DNA from: Povalibacter uvarum
Lineage (GTDB): Bacteria; Pseudomonadota; Gammaproteobacteria; Steroidobacterales; Steroidobacteraceae
Assembly: GCF_014202975.1 (NCBI RefSeq)
Contig: NZ_JACHHZ010000001.1
Coordinates: 992,001 to 1,056,000 of the forward strand
DNA: 64,000 nt
Direction: 5' to 3'
Shown here: positions 37,201-46,897 of the stretch, in pieces
Numbering within the stretch: the stretch's first letter is position 1
How the letters are laid out: each line of letters starts with the position of its first letter
Translations under genes and position numbers: made by a program
The notes under the pieces: model-generated
What the model saw: only the letters and a program-made list of their open reading frames with translations
Told to the model about the DNA's origin: nothing
Databases searched by the model: none

Positions 37201-37781
37201 CGGTCAACACGCTGCTGGCAAACGACACCGTGCTGCCCAGCAATGATGCGGTCACGCTTACGATCCTGAATCAGCCGGCTCAAGGCATCGTGTCGCCGAC
37301 GACAGCAGTGCGTAACGAGTCGATCGAGTACTCGTCCACGACCGTCAATTGCGACGTGACCGGTGCCAACATCTCGAACGGCACGACGCCGTGTACTGGT
37401 GCGCGCTTCCGGTACATGCTGACATCGGGAGACGGCTCGACGGATTCGAACGAGTCGGAGATCGTGGTTCGTGTCCGGGCGACTACATCGTTCTCACTGA
37501 CCGCAACTGGCGTTACCCCGTTGAACACGACCTTCGCGGCATGCCAAGGCTGTCACCAGACGGGTGGCATAGGCGACGACGCATGGGTTCGTGACGCCAA
37601 CAATGCCACGAACAGCTACAACAGCATCAATGGCAGCGGTTTGCTCGACGGCGCGACGCCCGAGGACGCACCGATCTACAGCGCACCCTGCCTGGGGACC
37701 GGGCACGGAACGGGCTTCCTGAACGCAGACCAGTGCGAAGTGGTGCTGCAATGGGTGAGGGAGGGCGCGAACCTGCGCTAG
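34269..37781 (+). CDS. Large lipoprotein with three c-type haem motifs and Ig-like domains
   Basis: This protein has 1170 residues. The signal peptide ends in the lipobox LAAC (Cys20), so it is a lipoprotein. A cadherin/PKD-like domain occupies about 40-150. A cytochrome-like middle part holds CTICH (497-501) and CRMCH (636-640). A PKD-like domain (about 780-850) and a VCBS-like domain (about 955-1075) follow, and the last motif CQGCH (1092-1096) is near the C-terminus. Three CxxCH sites predict covalent haem, so electron transfer at the cell envelope is likely. I do not recognise a named family. It is 15 bp downstream of the beta-barrel gene and probably co-translated. Surface or periplasmic orientation is not known. 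Confidence 0.8.
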   Translation: MSLRICRATTVCLAAWLAACSGLSDVGNQEKDDAPPIADAVVLNQPYSKDAAGKVTTRVRSGAEVFLSGNDSDGVVVPVLKLEWTLVTTGAVANQVQLVDRNSTTVSFKAPQVTADTTLQFRLTVTDSNGATDQADVDVTVVAVADPDRFLTHLQAPQKFTLVAVADSTTALTADVPFDIRMQRTISYIDLRGLQRTATPPAETLRGTWLATEGAGASCDDYQNPRFSVELPKLDVNAISAAVRADRNRTASELPDLSRIDSATTEVSLSITQTGAALPAGRQALLCIRDASGNLLPDTAQQSLTGKPPMTGSFLSSVAVNADRLMGDLTGPAGRTIDTRDSAQKYYDTIDDPVAAQRKRSFLGWLKENGFIGADATSLQWSQVEAGSTAHAVYVNNFDLGFGRDMYARRFDCVNPRSTTGECVASVVVNYSSMENAAKKLDPILAVAMEYTVTPYSQGKKVVKFYTYAPNETSGDFDQIHSVDLDGRGEKFMPGACTICHGGTPQGIDAQNPDLYAAGGDVNSSFLPWDLDSFLYSDSQAAAWVPDPTDATENSLHSRYKRTPQESQFRELNRLAYQTYVDDPARPGRHDLARDLVETWYGDAVDGPTFQNRVPAEWSADAAAQNIYRTVFAQHCRMCHVAHVPNVSTQTGEYQPYVGCNATPRITQYGSNSPGQIAFGCYDQFVAAGNLISVLQRGVMPNARLTMDRYWVSGSGDSPAKVLATHLQSVTGRTDLLNNAGNPVPPGRPVLDVEINDNQYENTPIEVARNAPVQIDGADSQLAATYAWDLCLLREGATDCSALPLVGGSTSQPSFTPRAAGDYRLTLTATSTLGATATQTYTARVLNRLPNIASCPTEQGAANNVQQPISLATCIQDGDGVSTVQIQNPTTMQWVSSITNTAYQAAVSGKVINFTHALTAIAPAALNYRVCDEDPADCATGLITVNIDSTLATTGDQFDACISNDIDDDCNVLPLTIAVNTLLANDTVLPSNDAVTLTILNQPAQGIVSPTTAVRNESIEYSSTTVNCDVTGANISNGTTPCTGARFRYMLTSGDGSTDSNESEIVVRVRATTSFSLTATGVTPLNTTFAACQGCHQTGGIGDDAWVRDANNATNSYNSINGSGLLDGATPEDAPIYSAPCLGTGHGTGFLNADQCEVVLQWVREGANLR

Positions 37782-37860
37782 TTGCACCTGAGGTTTCACT
37801 TCTCGAACGCGCCCGCTCCGGGTAGCCTCTGGCCCGGATGCACGAGAAGAAAGAATTGGC

Positions 37861-38445
37861 GGCATTGCAACGGACCCGCAACCCATAACCGTTGTCGACG
37901 GCGATGACATCGCCTTCAGTCGCGTGGAGAACGCGGAGGGGTTCTCACAGTCGCGGGTCGGCCAGATCACCCAGGACGACAAGGGATTCATGTGGTTCGG
38001 GACGCAGTACGGCCTGATCCGTTTTGACGGCTATGGCTACACGGCGTTTGCGCCCGATGCGCGCACGCAGAACCAGCTGAGTGGCGTCTTCATACACGCG
38101 ATCCTGAAGGACCGTTCCGGGCGGCTTTGGGTCGCCAGCGATTTGCCGAAGTACTCGGCTCGTCAGCTTCAAGAGTTTCTTCAGATCCTGGTGTCGAACG
38201 TTGTCCACGTAGATGAGGATGGTGGGAGACACGCGGCTGGCGACTCCATTGCGCGGGCTTATCCCAGCGAGGTCGCGATCAAGGCTCTTGAGAAGCTGGC
38301 GACCGGTCATCCCCGCGACAAGCACGTCGCGTTCGTTGGATTGGACGTCCTTTACCATCGGGTTGACCCAGACCTGCTGCCGCGCGTACTTGCGCTGCAC
38401 GGCCAGTTACTCGCTTCGCAAGAGGAATGGTTTCGCAAGGCCTGA
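37861..38445 (+). pseudogene. Remnant of a two-component regulator propeller (Reg_prop) sensor
   Basis: The frame encodes DGDDIAFSRVENAEGFSQSR, QDDKGFMWFGTQYGLIRFDG and ILKDRSGRLWVASD. This is the conserved N-terminus of hybrid sensor proteins with Reg_prop beta-propellers, which are normally over 1000 residues. The similarity stops abruptly at about 38143, in the second propeller repeat. The remaining 100 residues to the stop at 38445 match nothing I recognise. No ATG or signal peptide precedes the conserved part; the first possible start is a GTG at 37924. I read it as a truncated fragment joined to unrelated sequence. It lies about 100 bp from the 3' end of tRNA-Asn. Confidence 0.65.
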
Positions 38446-38543
38446 GGAGCGAAGGAAAGCTTCGAGGCGTCAGACACGAGTTGGCAGGGCGCACAGCCGT
38501 GCCAGAGACTGTCCGTCCCGTCTTGCGAGCAAATCTAGAGAGG

Positions 38544-38618
38544 TGGCTCCCCGGGCCGGACTCGAACCAGCGACCAACGGATTAACAGTCCGTCGCTCTA
38601 CCACTGAGCTACCGGGGA
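38544..38618 (-). tRNA. tRNA-Asn (GTT)
   Basis: A 75-nt tRNA on the minus strand with an encoded CCA. Acceptor TCCCCGG pairs with CCGGGGA, with G as discriminator. The anticodon arm GGACT-GTTAA-TCC places GTT in the loop, and the T arm contains GGTTCGAGTCC. All arms pair well. Confidence 0.95.
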
Positions 38619-38738
38619 ACAGGTGGGAAATCGAAGGCGCGCGATTCTGCGGAAAGCACCCTCAGGGTGTCAAGGCAAGATGCCGCAAGCCAGTGAAAAC
38701 CTTAGGAAGCGCGCCAGATCTGGCGGTGCGATCGGCCG

Positions 38739-39944
38739 CTAGGCAGCCTGGGCCGCCCGCAACGCCCGGTCGATCCGCTTCAGCGCTTCTTCTAGCGTCT
38801 GCATGCTGCAGGCGTATGAAAGTCGCATGTGGCCCGGAGCGCCGAATCCGCTGCCCGGGACGACCGCGACCCCGCCGTGGTTCAGCAGGTATTCCGCGAA
38901 TGCGTTGTCGTCCTTGGCGCCGACCAGCTTGAGGGCGGCTTCGACATTTGCGAACGCGTAGAAGGTGCCGGCGCCTGGCAGGCATGACACGCCGGTGAGC
39001 TTGTTGAGTCCGTCCACCACGAAGTCGTGGCGCTGCTTGAAGTGACGATTCATCTCGCGCACTTCGGCCTGATCGCCGCTCAGGGCGACGACGGACGCCT
39101 TCTGCGCGATCGATGAGGCGTTGGAGGTGCTCTGGCCCTGGATCGTCGCCATGGCCGTCACGATTTCGGCGGGGCCGCCGCAATAGCCGATACGCCAGCC
39201 GGTCATCGCATAGGCCTTCGATACGCCGTTCGTCGTCACGACGCGGTCGTACAGATCAGGGCAGACCTGGGCGATCGTCGTGAAAGGCTCCGGCGCCCAG
39301 TAGATGTGCTCGTACATGTCGTCGGTGCAGATCACCACTTGCGGGTGTCGCGACAGCACTCGGCCCAACGCTCGCAGCTCGGCGGCGGTGTAAGCCGCGC
39401 CGGTTGGATTGCTGGGGCTGTTGAGGATGAACAGTCGCGTCTTCGGCGTGATGGCAGCTTCGAGCTGCGCCGGCGTGATCTTGTAGCCCTGTTCGGGTCC
39501 CGCGTACGGCGTCACGGGGATGCCGTCGGCGAGCATCACCATGTCGGGATACGAAACCCAGTACGGGGCAGGGATGACGACTTCGTCGCCGCTGTCGATG
39601 AGCGCGAGGATGAGATTGAAGATCGTCTGCTTCGCGCCGGTGGAGACGAGGATCTGGCTGCGCTTGTAATCGAGGCTGTTCTCGCGCTTGAACTTCGCAA
39701 TGATTGCGTCTTTCAGCTCGGCGTTGCCTTCGACCGGCGTGTAACGCGTGAATCCCTTGCGAATGGCTTCGATGCCCGCGTCAGCGATGTGTCGCGGCGT
39801 ATCGAAGTCCGGCTCGCCCGCGCCGAGACTGATGATGTCCTTGCCCTCTGCCTTCAACTGGGCAACGCGCCCGGTGAGAGCGACCGTGGGGGAGGGCTTG
39901 ACGCGCTGCACGCGCTTGGAGACTGCTAGACTCACTTCGAGCAC
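38739..39944 (-). CDS. Aspartate aminotransferase (class I, PLP dependent)
   Basis: This 401-residue fold-type I aminotransferase transfers the amino group between aspartate and 2-oxoglutarate, with some relatives also using prephenate. Visible signatures are SLGAGEPDFDTP, STGAKQTIFN, NSPSNPTG (Asn179) and the PLP lysine Lys243 in NGVSKAYAMTGWRIGY. The start is probably a GTG at 39944; another GTG three codons later fits equally well, and neither has a strong ribosome-binding site. It is divergent from uvrB, with 144 bp between them. Confidence 0.9.
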   Translation of the reverse strand: MLEVSLAVSKRVQRVKPSPTVALTGRVAQLKAEGKDIISLGAGEPDFDTPRHIADAGIEAIRKGFTRYTPVEGNAELKDAIIAKFKRENSLDYKRSQILVSTGAKQTIFNLILALIDSGDEVVIPAPYWVSYPDMVMLADGIPVTPYAGPEQGYKITPAQLEAAITPKTRLFILNSPSNPTGAAYTAAELRALGRVLSRHPQVVICTDDMYEHIYWAPEPFTTIAQVCPDLYDRVVTTNGVSKAYAMTGWRIGYCGGPAEIVTAMATIQGQSTSNASSIAQKASVVALSGDQAEVREMNRHFKQRHDFVVDGLNKLTGVSCLPGAGTFYAFANVEAALKLVGAKDDNAFAEYLLNHGGVAVVPGSGFGAPGHMRLSYACSMQTLEEALKRIDRALRAAQAA

Positions 39945-40088
39945 CGGAAGGCTGGCCAGGACGGAAATTTCGCGGCCATTCTAGTCGGTCGGTGCCGGCC
40001 GCTGGGTCATTTTTCTTCCCTGACAGCCCGTGGCAGGTTTGACTGACAAGCTTGCGGCACTCCCATCCCGCCCCCATTTCAGTCCTCC

Positions 40089-42125
40089 ATGAACGATACA
40101 GCGACCAAAGATGCGGGATTCCGGCTTGCCGGCGATTACAAACCCTCGGGCGACCAGCCCGGCGCCATCGCGAAACTCGTCGATGGGATCGAATCCGGTC
40201 TGTCGCACCAGACGCTTCTGGGCGTCACTGGCTCGGGCAAGACCTTCACGATCGCGAACGTCATCGAACGCGTGCAGCGGCCCGCACTCGTGCTGGCGCA
40301 CAACAAGACGCTGGCAGCCCAGCTCTACGGCGAGTTCAAGGAGTTCTTCCCGAACAATGCCGTCGAGTACTTCGTCTCGTACTACGACTATTACCAGCCC
40401 GAGGCTTACGTTCCGTCGTCAGACACTTACATAGAGAAGGACTCCTCGGTCAACGAACACATCGAGCAGATGCGACTGTCCGCCACAAAAGCGCTGCTCG
40501 AACGACCGGACGTGATCATCGTTGCGACAGTGTCGGCGATCTACGGCCTGGGCGACCCGTCCTCGTACCTGGAAATGGTGCTGCATCTCGCACGCGGCGA
40601 TCGAATCGATCAGCGCAAGATCCTGCGTCGCCTGGCCGACATGCAGTACAAGCGCAATGAGATGGAGCTCACGCAAGCGACTTACCGTGTTCGCGGCGAC
40701 ATCGTCGACATCTTCCCCGCGGAATCCGAGCGGGAAGCGCTGCGCGTCGAGCTGTTCGACGACGAGATCGAATCACTAACCATGTTCGATCCGCTCACGG
40801 GCGAGGTGCTGCGCAAGGTGCCGCGCTTCACCGTGTTCCCGGGCACACACTATGTGACGCCGAAGGAAAGGCTGATTCGCGCGGTGGATGAGATTCGCGA
40901 CGAGCTGCATGACCGTCTGCAGATTCTCAAGGCCGGCGGCAAGCTCGTCGAAGCGCAGCGTCTGGAGCAGCGCACGCGCTTCGATCTCGAGATGATCAAG
41001 GAGATGGGTTACTGCAACGGCATCGAGAACTACTCGCGGTTTCTTTCCGGCCGTGCCCCCGGAGAACCGCCACCCTGCCTGTTCGACTATCTGCCGGGTA
41101 ACTCACTGCTCGTCGTCGACGAGAGCCACCAGACGATTCCGCAGCTCGGTGCGATGTACAAGGGTGACCGATCGCGCAAGGAGACGCTGGTCGAATACGG
41201 CTTTCGGATGCCGTCGGCGCTCGACAACCGGCCGCTGCGGTTCGACGAATGGGAAAAAGCCGCGCCGCAGATGATTTTCGTGTCGGCGACGCCGGGAAAC
41301 TACGAATCGCAACACTCAGGGGCCGTCGTCGAACAGCTCGTCCGCCCGACCGGCCTCGTGGATCCAGAAGTCACGATCCGTCCAGTGCGGACGCAGGTGG
41401 ACGATGTGCTGTCCGAGATTCGTATCGCGGTCGCCAGCAACGAGCGCGTATTGATCACGACACTCACGAAGCGCATGTCGGAGGACCTGACGGAGTATCT
41501 CGACGAGCACAAGGTGAAAGTGCGCTACCTGCACTCCGACATCGACACCGTGGAACGCATGGAGATCATTCGTGATCTGCGCCTCGGGAAGTTCGACGTC
41601 CTCGTCGGCATCAACCTGCTGCGTGAAGGCCTCGACATGCCTGAAGTCTCGCTGGTTGCGATCCTCGACGCGGACAAGGAAGGATTTCTGCGCTCGGAGA
41701 ACTCGCTGATCCAGACGATCGGCCGCGCGGCGCGCCACCTGAACGGTCGCGCAATCCTCTATGCCGACAAGATCACGGGCTCGATCCAGAAAGCGATCGA
41801 CGAAACGAACCGCCGCCGGCAGAAGCAGATCGAGTTCAATACGACGCATGGCATCACACCCCGCGGCATTCAGAAGGCTGTCGCGGACATCATGGAAGGG
41901 GCGTACGTCGCACCGGAATTCCGGAGCGCGAAGGTCGCCGAACCCGCCAGCGATTACCGGTCGCTGACGCCGGAGCAGGCAATCAAGCGCATCAAGAAGC
42001 TGGAGCAGGACATGCTCAAGCACGCCCGCAACCTCGAGTTCGAAGAGGCGGCGCGGCTGCGAGATGAGATCCAGAAGCTCAGGAACGTGGAGCTGGGATT
42101 GCCGCCGGGGTTGAAGGCGGGCTAA
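40089..42125 (+). CDS. uvrB: Excinuclease ABC subunit B
   Basis: This 678-residue helicase-like protein verifies DNA damage in nucleotide excision repair, loaded by UvrA and recruiting UvrC. It has Walker A GVTGSGKT (45-52), the beta-hairpin region [19 protein letters not shown], helicase motifs ([48 protein letters not shown]) and the C-terminal UVR domain ([16 protein letters not shown]). Length is normal. It is a single gene, divergent from the aminotransferase; no LexA box was evident by eye upstream. Confidence 0.98.
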   Translation: MNDTATKDAGFRLAGDYKPSGDQPGAIAKLVDGIESGLSHQTLLGVTGSGKTFTIANVIERVQRPALVLAHNKTLAAQLYGEFKEFFPNNAVEYFVSYYDYYQPEAYVPSSDTYIEKDSSVNEHIEQMRLSATKALLERPDVIIVATVSAIYGLGDPSSYLEMVLHLARGDRIDQRKILRRLADMQYKRNEMELTQATYRVRGDIVDIFPAESEREALRVELFDDEIESLTMFDPLTGEVLRKVPRFTVFPGTHYVTPKERLIRAVDEIRDELHDRLQILKAGGKLVEAQRLEQRTRFDLEMIKEMGYCNGIENYSRFLSGRAPGEPPPCLFDYLPGNSLLVVDESHQTIPQLGAMYKGDRSRKETLVEYGFRMPSALDNRPLRFDEWEKAAPQMIFVSATPGNYESQHSGAVVEQLVRPTGLVDPEVTIRPVRTQVDDVLSEIRIAVASNERVLITTLTKRMSEDLTEYLDEHKVKVRYLHSDIDTVERMEIIRDLRLGKFDVLVGINLLREGLDMPEVSLVAILDADKEGFLRSENSLIQTIGRAARHLNGRAILYADKITGSIQKAIDETNRRRQKQIEFNTTHGITPRGIQKAVADIMEGAYVAPEFRSAKVAEPASDYRSLTPEQAIKRIKKLEQDMLKHARNLEFEEAARLRDEIQKLRNVELGLPPGLKAG

Positions 42126-42181
42126 GACATTCCCGGAGCGCTCTGCCTCGTTTATCCCGCCGCCGTCGACCGGGTCAGACC

Positions 42182-42244
42182 TGGACTCCCGCGTGCGCCG
42201 GAGTGACGGACCACTGTCATTCCCGCGAACGCGGGAATCCATCC
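42182..42244. repeat. REP-like repeat, two copies
   Basis: A diverged copy (GACTCCCGCGTGCGCCGGAG, then TGAC) is followed by a well-kept one (GTCATTCCCGCGAACGCGGG, then AATCCATCC) at 42216. The order is tail to tail, unlike most other loci of this family. It lies between uvrB and tRNA-Val. Confidence 0.8.
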
Positions 42245-42334
42245 GAGTGCTGAAGTCCTGAATCAGAGACTTACACCGCTTCCTTGCCTTGCCTCTGTGG
42301 CGACGCATCGCTATCCTTGCGCACCCTTTTTCCT

Positions 42335-42409
42335 GCGCGCGTAGCTCAGCGGTAGAGCATCACCTTGACATGGTGGGGGTCACAGGTTCGATCCCTGTCG
42401 CGCGCACCA
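42335..42409 (+). tRNA. tRNA-Val (GAC)
   Basis: A 75-nt tRNA with an encoded CCA. Acceptor GCGCGCG pairs with CGCGCGC, discriminator A. The anticodon loop TTGACAT between CACC and GGTG reads GAC. The T arm contains GGTTCGATCCC. It is followed 12 bp later by a strong terminator. Confidence 0.95.
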
Positions 42410-42420
42410 ATCGATCAACG

Positions 42421-42448
42421 AGCGACGCCTTAGCGTCGCTTTTTTTTC
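42421..42448 (+). terminator. Rho-independent terminator after tRNA-Val
   Basis: AGCGACGC and GCGTCGCT form an 8-bp stem with a CTTA loop, directly followed by a run of T. It ends transcription of the tRNA before thrS. Confidence 0.9.
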
Positions 42449-42475
42449 TCGGCCGAGCCCCTAAGTACTGACTGT

Positions 42476-44404
42476 ATGCCTGTCATTACCCTTCCCGACG
42501 GCAGCCAACGGACCTATCCGGGGGCGACCACAGTAGCCCAGATCGCGGCCGACATCGGCCCGGGACTGGCGAAGGCTGCTGTTGCCGGGAAAGTCGACGG
42601 CACGCTGGTCGACGCATCGGATCCGATCGAGAAGGATGCGAAGGTCCAGATCATCACGCCGAAGGACCAGGAAGGTCTCGAGATCATCCGCCATTCGTTC
42701 GCGCACTTGCTGGGTCATGCGCTCAAGCAGCTGTACCCGACGGCGAAGATGGTGATCGGCCCGGTCATCGACGATGGCTTCTTCTATGACATCGCGTACG
42801 AGCGGCCCTTTACGCCGGCCGACCTCGAAGCGATCGAAGCGCGCATGCGCGAACTGATCGTGAAGGACTACGACGTCATCAAGAAAATGACGCCGCGCGA
42901 TGAAGTCATCCGCGTGTTCAAGGAACGCGGCGAGGACTACAAGCTGCGCCTGGTCGAGGACATGCCCAACGAAAAAGCGATGGGCCTTTACCACCACGAA
43001 GAATACGTCGACATGTGTCGCGGCCCGCACGTGCCGAACACCCGGTTCCTGCGGGCGTTCAAGCTGACGAAGCTGGCGGGTGCTTATTGGCGCGGCGATT
43101 CGCGTAACGAGATGCTTCAGCGCATCTACGGCACCGCGTGGACAGATGAGAAGGCGCTGAAGGCCTATCTCACCCGTCTCGAAGAAGCCGAGAAGCGCGA
43201 TCACCGCAAGATCGGCAAGGAAATGGACCTGTTCCATTTCCAGGAAGAGGCGCCGGGCGCCGTGTTCTGGCACCCGAAGGGCTGGTCGCTGTTCCAGTCC
43301 CTGATCGCCTACATGCGCAAGTACCAGTCAGCCGCTGGCTGGCAGGAGGTCAGCGCGCCCGAAGTCATCGACCAGAAGCTCTGGGAACGGTCGGGCCACC
43401 TCGAAACCTTCGGCGAGAACATGTTCTTCGTGAAGGTGCCGGAGGAGCGCAAGTACTGCCTCAAGCCGATGAATTGCCCGGGTCACGTGCAGATTTTCAA
43501 CCAGGGCCTGAAGAGCTACCGCGACCTGCCGGTGCGCTTCTCTGAATTCGGCAAGGTTCATCGCTATGAGCCGTCGGGTGCGTTGCACGGGCTCATGCGC
43601 GTTCGGGCGTTCACCCAGGACGACGGGCATGCCTTCTGCGCGATGGAGCAGTTGCTGGACGAGGCGGTCGCCCAGACCAAATTGATCCTGGGGCTGTATT
43701 CGGAATTCGGTTTCGAGGATGTCCGGATCAAGTTCTCGGATCGCCCCCCGAAACGGGTCGGCTCGGATGAGGTGTGGGATAAGGCTGAGGAAGCGCTCAA
43801 GGCTGCCCTGACCCAGCTCAACCTCGAATTCACCCAGAATCCGGGCGAGGGCGCCTTCTACGGACCCAAGCTGGAATTCGTGCTTCGCGATGCCATCGGC
43901 CGCGATTGGCAGTGCGGAACGCTGCAAGTCGACCTGAACATGCCGGGTCGCCTGGGCGCCACCTATATCGGCGAGGACGGTCAGAAGCACGTGCCGGTCA
44001 TGCTCCACCGGGCCCTTTTCGGCTCGCTCGAGCGTTTCACCGGTATCCTGATCGAGCATTTCGCCGGAAAGCTGCCCACCTGGCTTGCCCCAGTCCAGGC
44101 TGTAATCCTGAACATCACGGACGGCCAGGCCGAGTACGTGAGCAAGGTCACTGAAAGCCTGAGAAATCAGGGGCTTCGCGTGACTTCGGACTTGCGCAAT
44201 GAAAAGGTCGGCTTTAAAATCCGCGAGCACACGCTGCAGCGCGTTCCGTACCTATTGGTAGCAGGGGATCGCGAGGCAGGATCGAACTCTCTGGCCGTGC
44301 GCACCCGCAGTGGTAAAGATCTCGGCGCGATGTCCGTAGACGTCATCGCGCAGAAGCTTGCCGACGAAATCGCGAGCCGCGGCCGGACCAATCTGGAGGT
44401 ATGA
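42476..44404 (+). CDS. thrS: Threonyl-tRNA synthetase
   Basis: This 642-residue class II synthetase charges tRNA-Thr. In order: TGS domain ([16 protein letters not shown]), the editing domain with [16 protein letters not shown], the catalytic core ([50 protein letters not shown]) and the anticodon-binding domain. Length is standard. It is first in the conserved thrS-infC-rpmI-rplT-pheS-pheT-ihfA order. Its last codons carry the GGAGG ribosome-binding site of infC, and the infC start lies 3 bp past its stop. Confidence 0.98.
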   Translation: MPVITLPDGSQRTYPGATTVAQIAADIGPGLAKAAVAGKVDGTLVDASDPIEKDAKVQIITPKDQEGLEIIRHSFAHLLGHALKQLYPTAKMVIGPVIDDGFFYDIAYERPFTPADLEAIEARMRELIVKDYDVIKKMTPRDEVIRVFKERGEDYKLRLVEDMPNEKAMGLYHHEEYVDMCRGPHVPNTRFLRAFKLTKLAGAYWRGDSRNEMLQRIYGTAWTDEKALKAYLTRLEEAEKRDHRKIGKEMDLFHFQEEAPGAVFWHPKGWSLFQSLIAYMRKYQSAAGWQEVSAPEVIDQKLWERSGHLETFGENMFFVKVPEERKYCLKPMNCPGHVQIFNQGLKSYRDLPVRFSEFGKVHRYEPSGALHGLMRVRAFTQDDGHAFCAMEQLLDEAVAQTKLILGLYSEFGFEDVRIKFSDRPPKRVGSDEVWDKAEEALKAALTQLNLEFTQNPGEGAFYGPKLEFVLRDAIGRDWQCGTLQVDLNMPGRLGATYIGEDGQKHVPVMLHRALFGSLERFTGILIEHFAGKLPTWLAPVQAVILNITDGQAEYVSKVTESLRNQGLRVTSDLRNEKVGFKIREHTLQRVPYLLVAGDREAGSNSLAVRTRSGKDLGAMSVDVIAQKLADEIASRGRTNLEV

Positions 44405-44407
44405 CGC

Positions 44408-44932
44408 ATCGCTGCTCCCATTGCTAAGCGCGTAAGGCGCAATGAAGAAATCACGTCGCCGAAGCTGCGCATCATCGACGCAAACGGCGCACAGGCAGGC
44501 GTGATGACACGCTTCGACGCTCTCGCTATGGCTCAGGCCGCGGAGCTGGATCTGGTGGAGGTGTCGCCCACGGCGGATCCACCGGTGTGTCGCATCATGG
44601 ATTTCGGAAAGTTCTTGTTCGAACAGAACAAGAAGGCGCATGCAGCGAAGCGCAAGCAGAAGCAGATTCAGATCAAGGAAGTGAAGTTTCGCCCAGGGAC
44701 GGAAGAGGGCGACTATCAGGTGAAGCTACGAAACCTGATTCGCTTTCTCCAGGAAGGAGACAAGGCCAAGGTCACGCTGCGGTTTCGCGGCCGTGAAATG
44801 GCGCATCAGGAAGTCGGTCGCGAACTTCTGGGTCGGGTACAGGCGGATCTGGCGGCACACGCCCAGGTCGAACAGAACCCGATGATGGAAGGCCGGCAGA
44901 TGGTCATGATGTTCGGACCGAAGAAGAAGTAA
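44408..44932 (+). CDS. infC: Translation initiation factor IF-3, predicted AUC start
   Basis: This 174-residue protein binds the 30S subunit and checks start-codon choice. The N domain ([43 protein letters not shown]) and the C domain ([45 protein letters not shown]) are complete. No ATG, GTG or TTG exists between the thrS stop (44402-44404) and residue 31, where a GTG at 44501 would cut off the N domain. GGAGG at 44395-44399 sits eight bases before ATC at 44408, so AUC is the probable start. ATT at 44420 is the alternative. Rare starts on infC are known to allow autoregulation by IF-3. Confidence 0.93.
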   Translation: MAAPIAKRVRRNEEITSPKLRIIDANGAQAGVMTRFDALAMAQAAELDLVEVSPTADPPVCRIMDFGKFLFEQNKKAHAAKRKQKQIQIKEVKFRPGTEEGDYQVKLRNLIRFLQEGDKAKVTLRFRGREMAHQEVGRELLGRVQADLAAHAQVEQNPMMEGRQMVMMFGPKKK

Positions 44933-45020
44933 GGAACGCTTCTTAAGTCCGATGACAAAAAAGTGAGCAGCGGTCTCACCGGCGCGAGCTGGTAGTCGCT
45001 GTCCCGCCTCGAGAGGCGCA

Positions 45021-45073
45021 GTTCGCGTAGTAACGAACGGCGTACTCCAAAGGCTAAACAAGTTGGAGTTTTT
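45021..45073 (+). promoter_or_regulatory. rpmI leader hairpins sequestering its ribosome-binding site
   Basis: In the 144-bp infC-rpmI spacer, ACTCCAA (45044-45050) pairs with TTGGAGT (45063-45069). The latter contains the GGAG ribosome-binding site of rpmI and is followed by a T run, so the stem hides the site and also resembles an attenuator. A second hairpin (GTTCG at 45021, CGAAC at 45034) precedes it. In E. coli, L20 represses rpmI-rplT through a structure in the same interval. Confidence 0.6.
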
Positions 45074-45076
45074 GCA

Positions 45077-45274
45077 ATGCCCAAGTTGAAGACCAACCGG
45101 GCAGCGGCGAAGCGTTTTCGCGCCACTGCCAAGGGATTCAAGCGATCCCAGTCCCATCGTCGTCACATCCTGACCAGCAAGACGAGCAAGCGTAAGCGCC
45201 AGCTTCGCGCACCGAGCATGGTGTCGAAGCAGGATCTTGGCCGTCTCGATGCATTGCTGCCGCACGCGAAGTAA
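45077..45274 (+). CDS. rpmI: 50S ribosomal protein L35
   Basis: This 65-residue basic protein has the full L35 pattern: [20 protein letters not shown], then [26 protein letters not shown] eight bases upstream of the ATG is its ribosome-binding site. It lies 10 bp before rplT in the standard infC-rpmI-rplT order. Confidence 0.98.
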   Translation: MPKLKTNRAAAKRFRATAKGFKRSQSHRRHILTSKTSKRKRQLRAPSMVSKQDLGRLDALLPHAK

Positions 45275-45284
45275 GGAGTGACCC

Positions 45285-45650
45285 ATGGCACGCGTTAAGA
45301 GAGGCGTCATCGCTGGCGCCCGTCACAAGAAAATCCTCAAGAAGGCGAAGGGCTACTACAACGCCCGTCGCAAAGTCTTCCGCGCCGCGAAGCAGGCAGT
45401 CATCAAGGCTGGCCAGTATGCGTACCGCGACCGCAAGACGAACAAGCGCAACTTCCGCGCACTGTGGATCACGCGCATCAATGCTGAAGCGCGCGTTCAC
45501 GGCCTGTCGTACAGCAAGCTGATCGCCGGCCTCACGAAGGCAGGTATCGCGATCGATCGCCGCGTCCTCGCGGACATCGCGATGAACGACGCAGCTGCGT
45601 TCGGCGTGCTGGCGCAGAAGGCGAAGGACGCTCTGCCCCAGGCAGCCTGA
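45285..45650 (+). CDS. rplT: 50S ribosomal protein L20
   Basis: This 121-residue protein starts [20 protein letters not shown] and continues with [20 protein letters not shown] and [19 protein letters not shown]. Its C domain binds 23S rRNA and, in E. coli, its own leader mRNA. The GGAG ribosome-binding site lies before the ATG at 45285. Confidence 0.98.
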   Translation: MARVKRGVIAGARHKKILKKAKGYYNARRKVFRAAKQAVIKAGQYAYRDRKTNKRNFRALWITRINAEARVHGLSYSKLIAGLTKAGIAIDRRVLADIAMNDAAAFGVLAQKAKDALPQAA

Positions 45651-45660
45651 GGTCTGAAGA

Positions 45661-46770
<1,110 letters not shown>

Positions 46771-46777
46771 AAGAGGA

Positions 46778-46889
46778 GCGGTTAGCGGTTAGCGGTTGGC
46801 GGTTAGTCAGAATGCGGACGTTCGCCCGTTCGTCTGCCGCACGCTGTTTCCGATTTCTTGCCAACCGCCAACCGCCAACCGCCAACCGC
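46778..46889. repeat. Heptamer-array element with inverted ends, between pheS and pheT
   Basis: Four heptamers of GCGGTTA/GCGGTTG (46778-46805) face four inverted CAACCGC heptamers (46862-46889) across a 56-bp core that contains GTCAGAATGCGGA. The arrays can pair into a long stem. The element fills nearly the whole pheS-pheT spacer, and pheT lacks a recognisable ribosome-binding site after it. Confidence 0.8.
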
Positions 46890-46897
46890 TTCTCCTT

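Noticed and set aside
38446-38543. Attachment-site duplicate of the tRNA-Asn 3' end
   Set aside because: I could not find a second copy of the tRNA 3' sequence in the flanking bases by eye.
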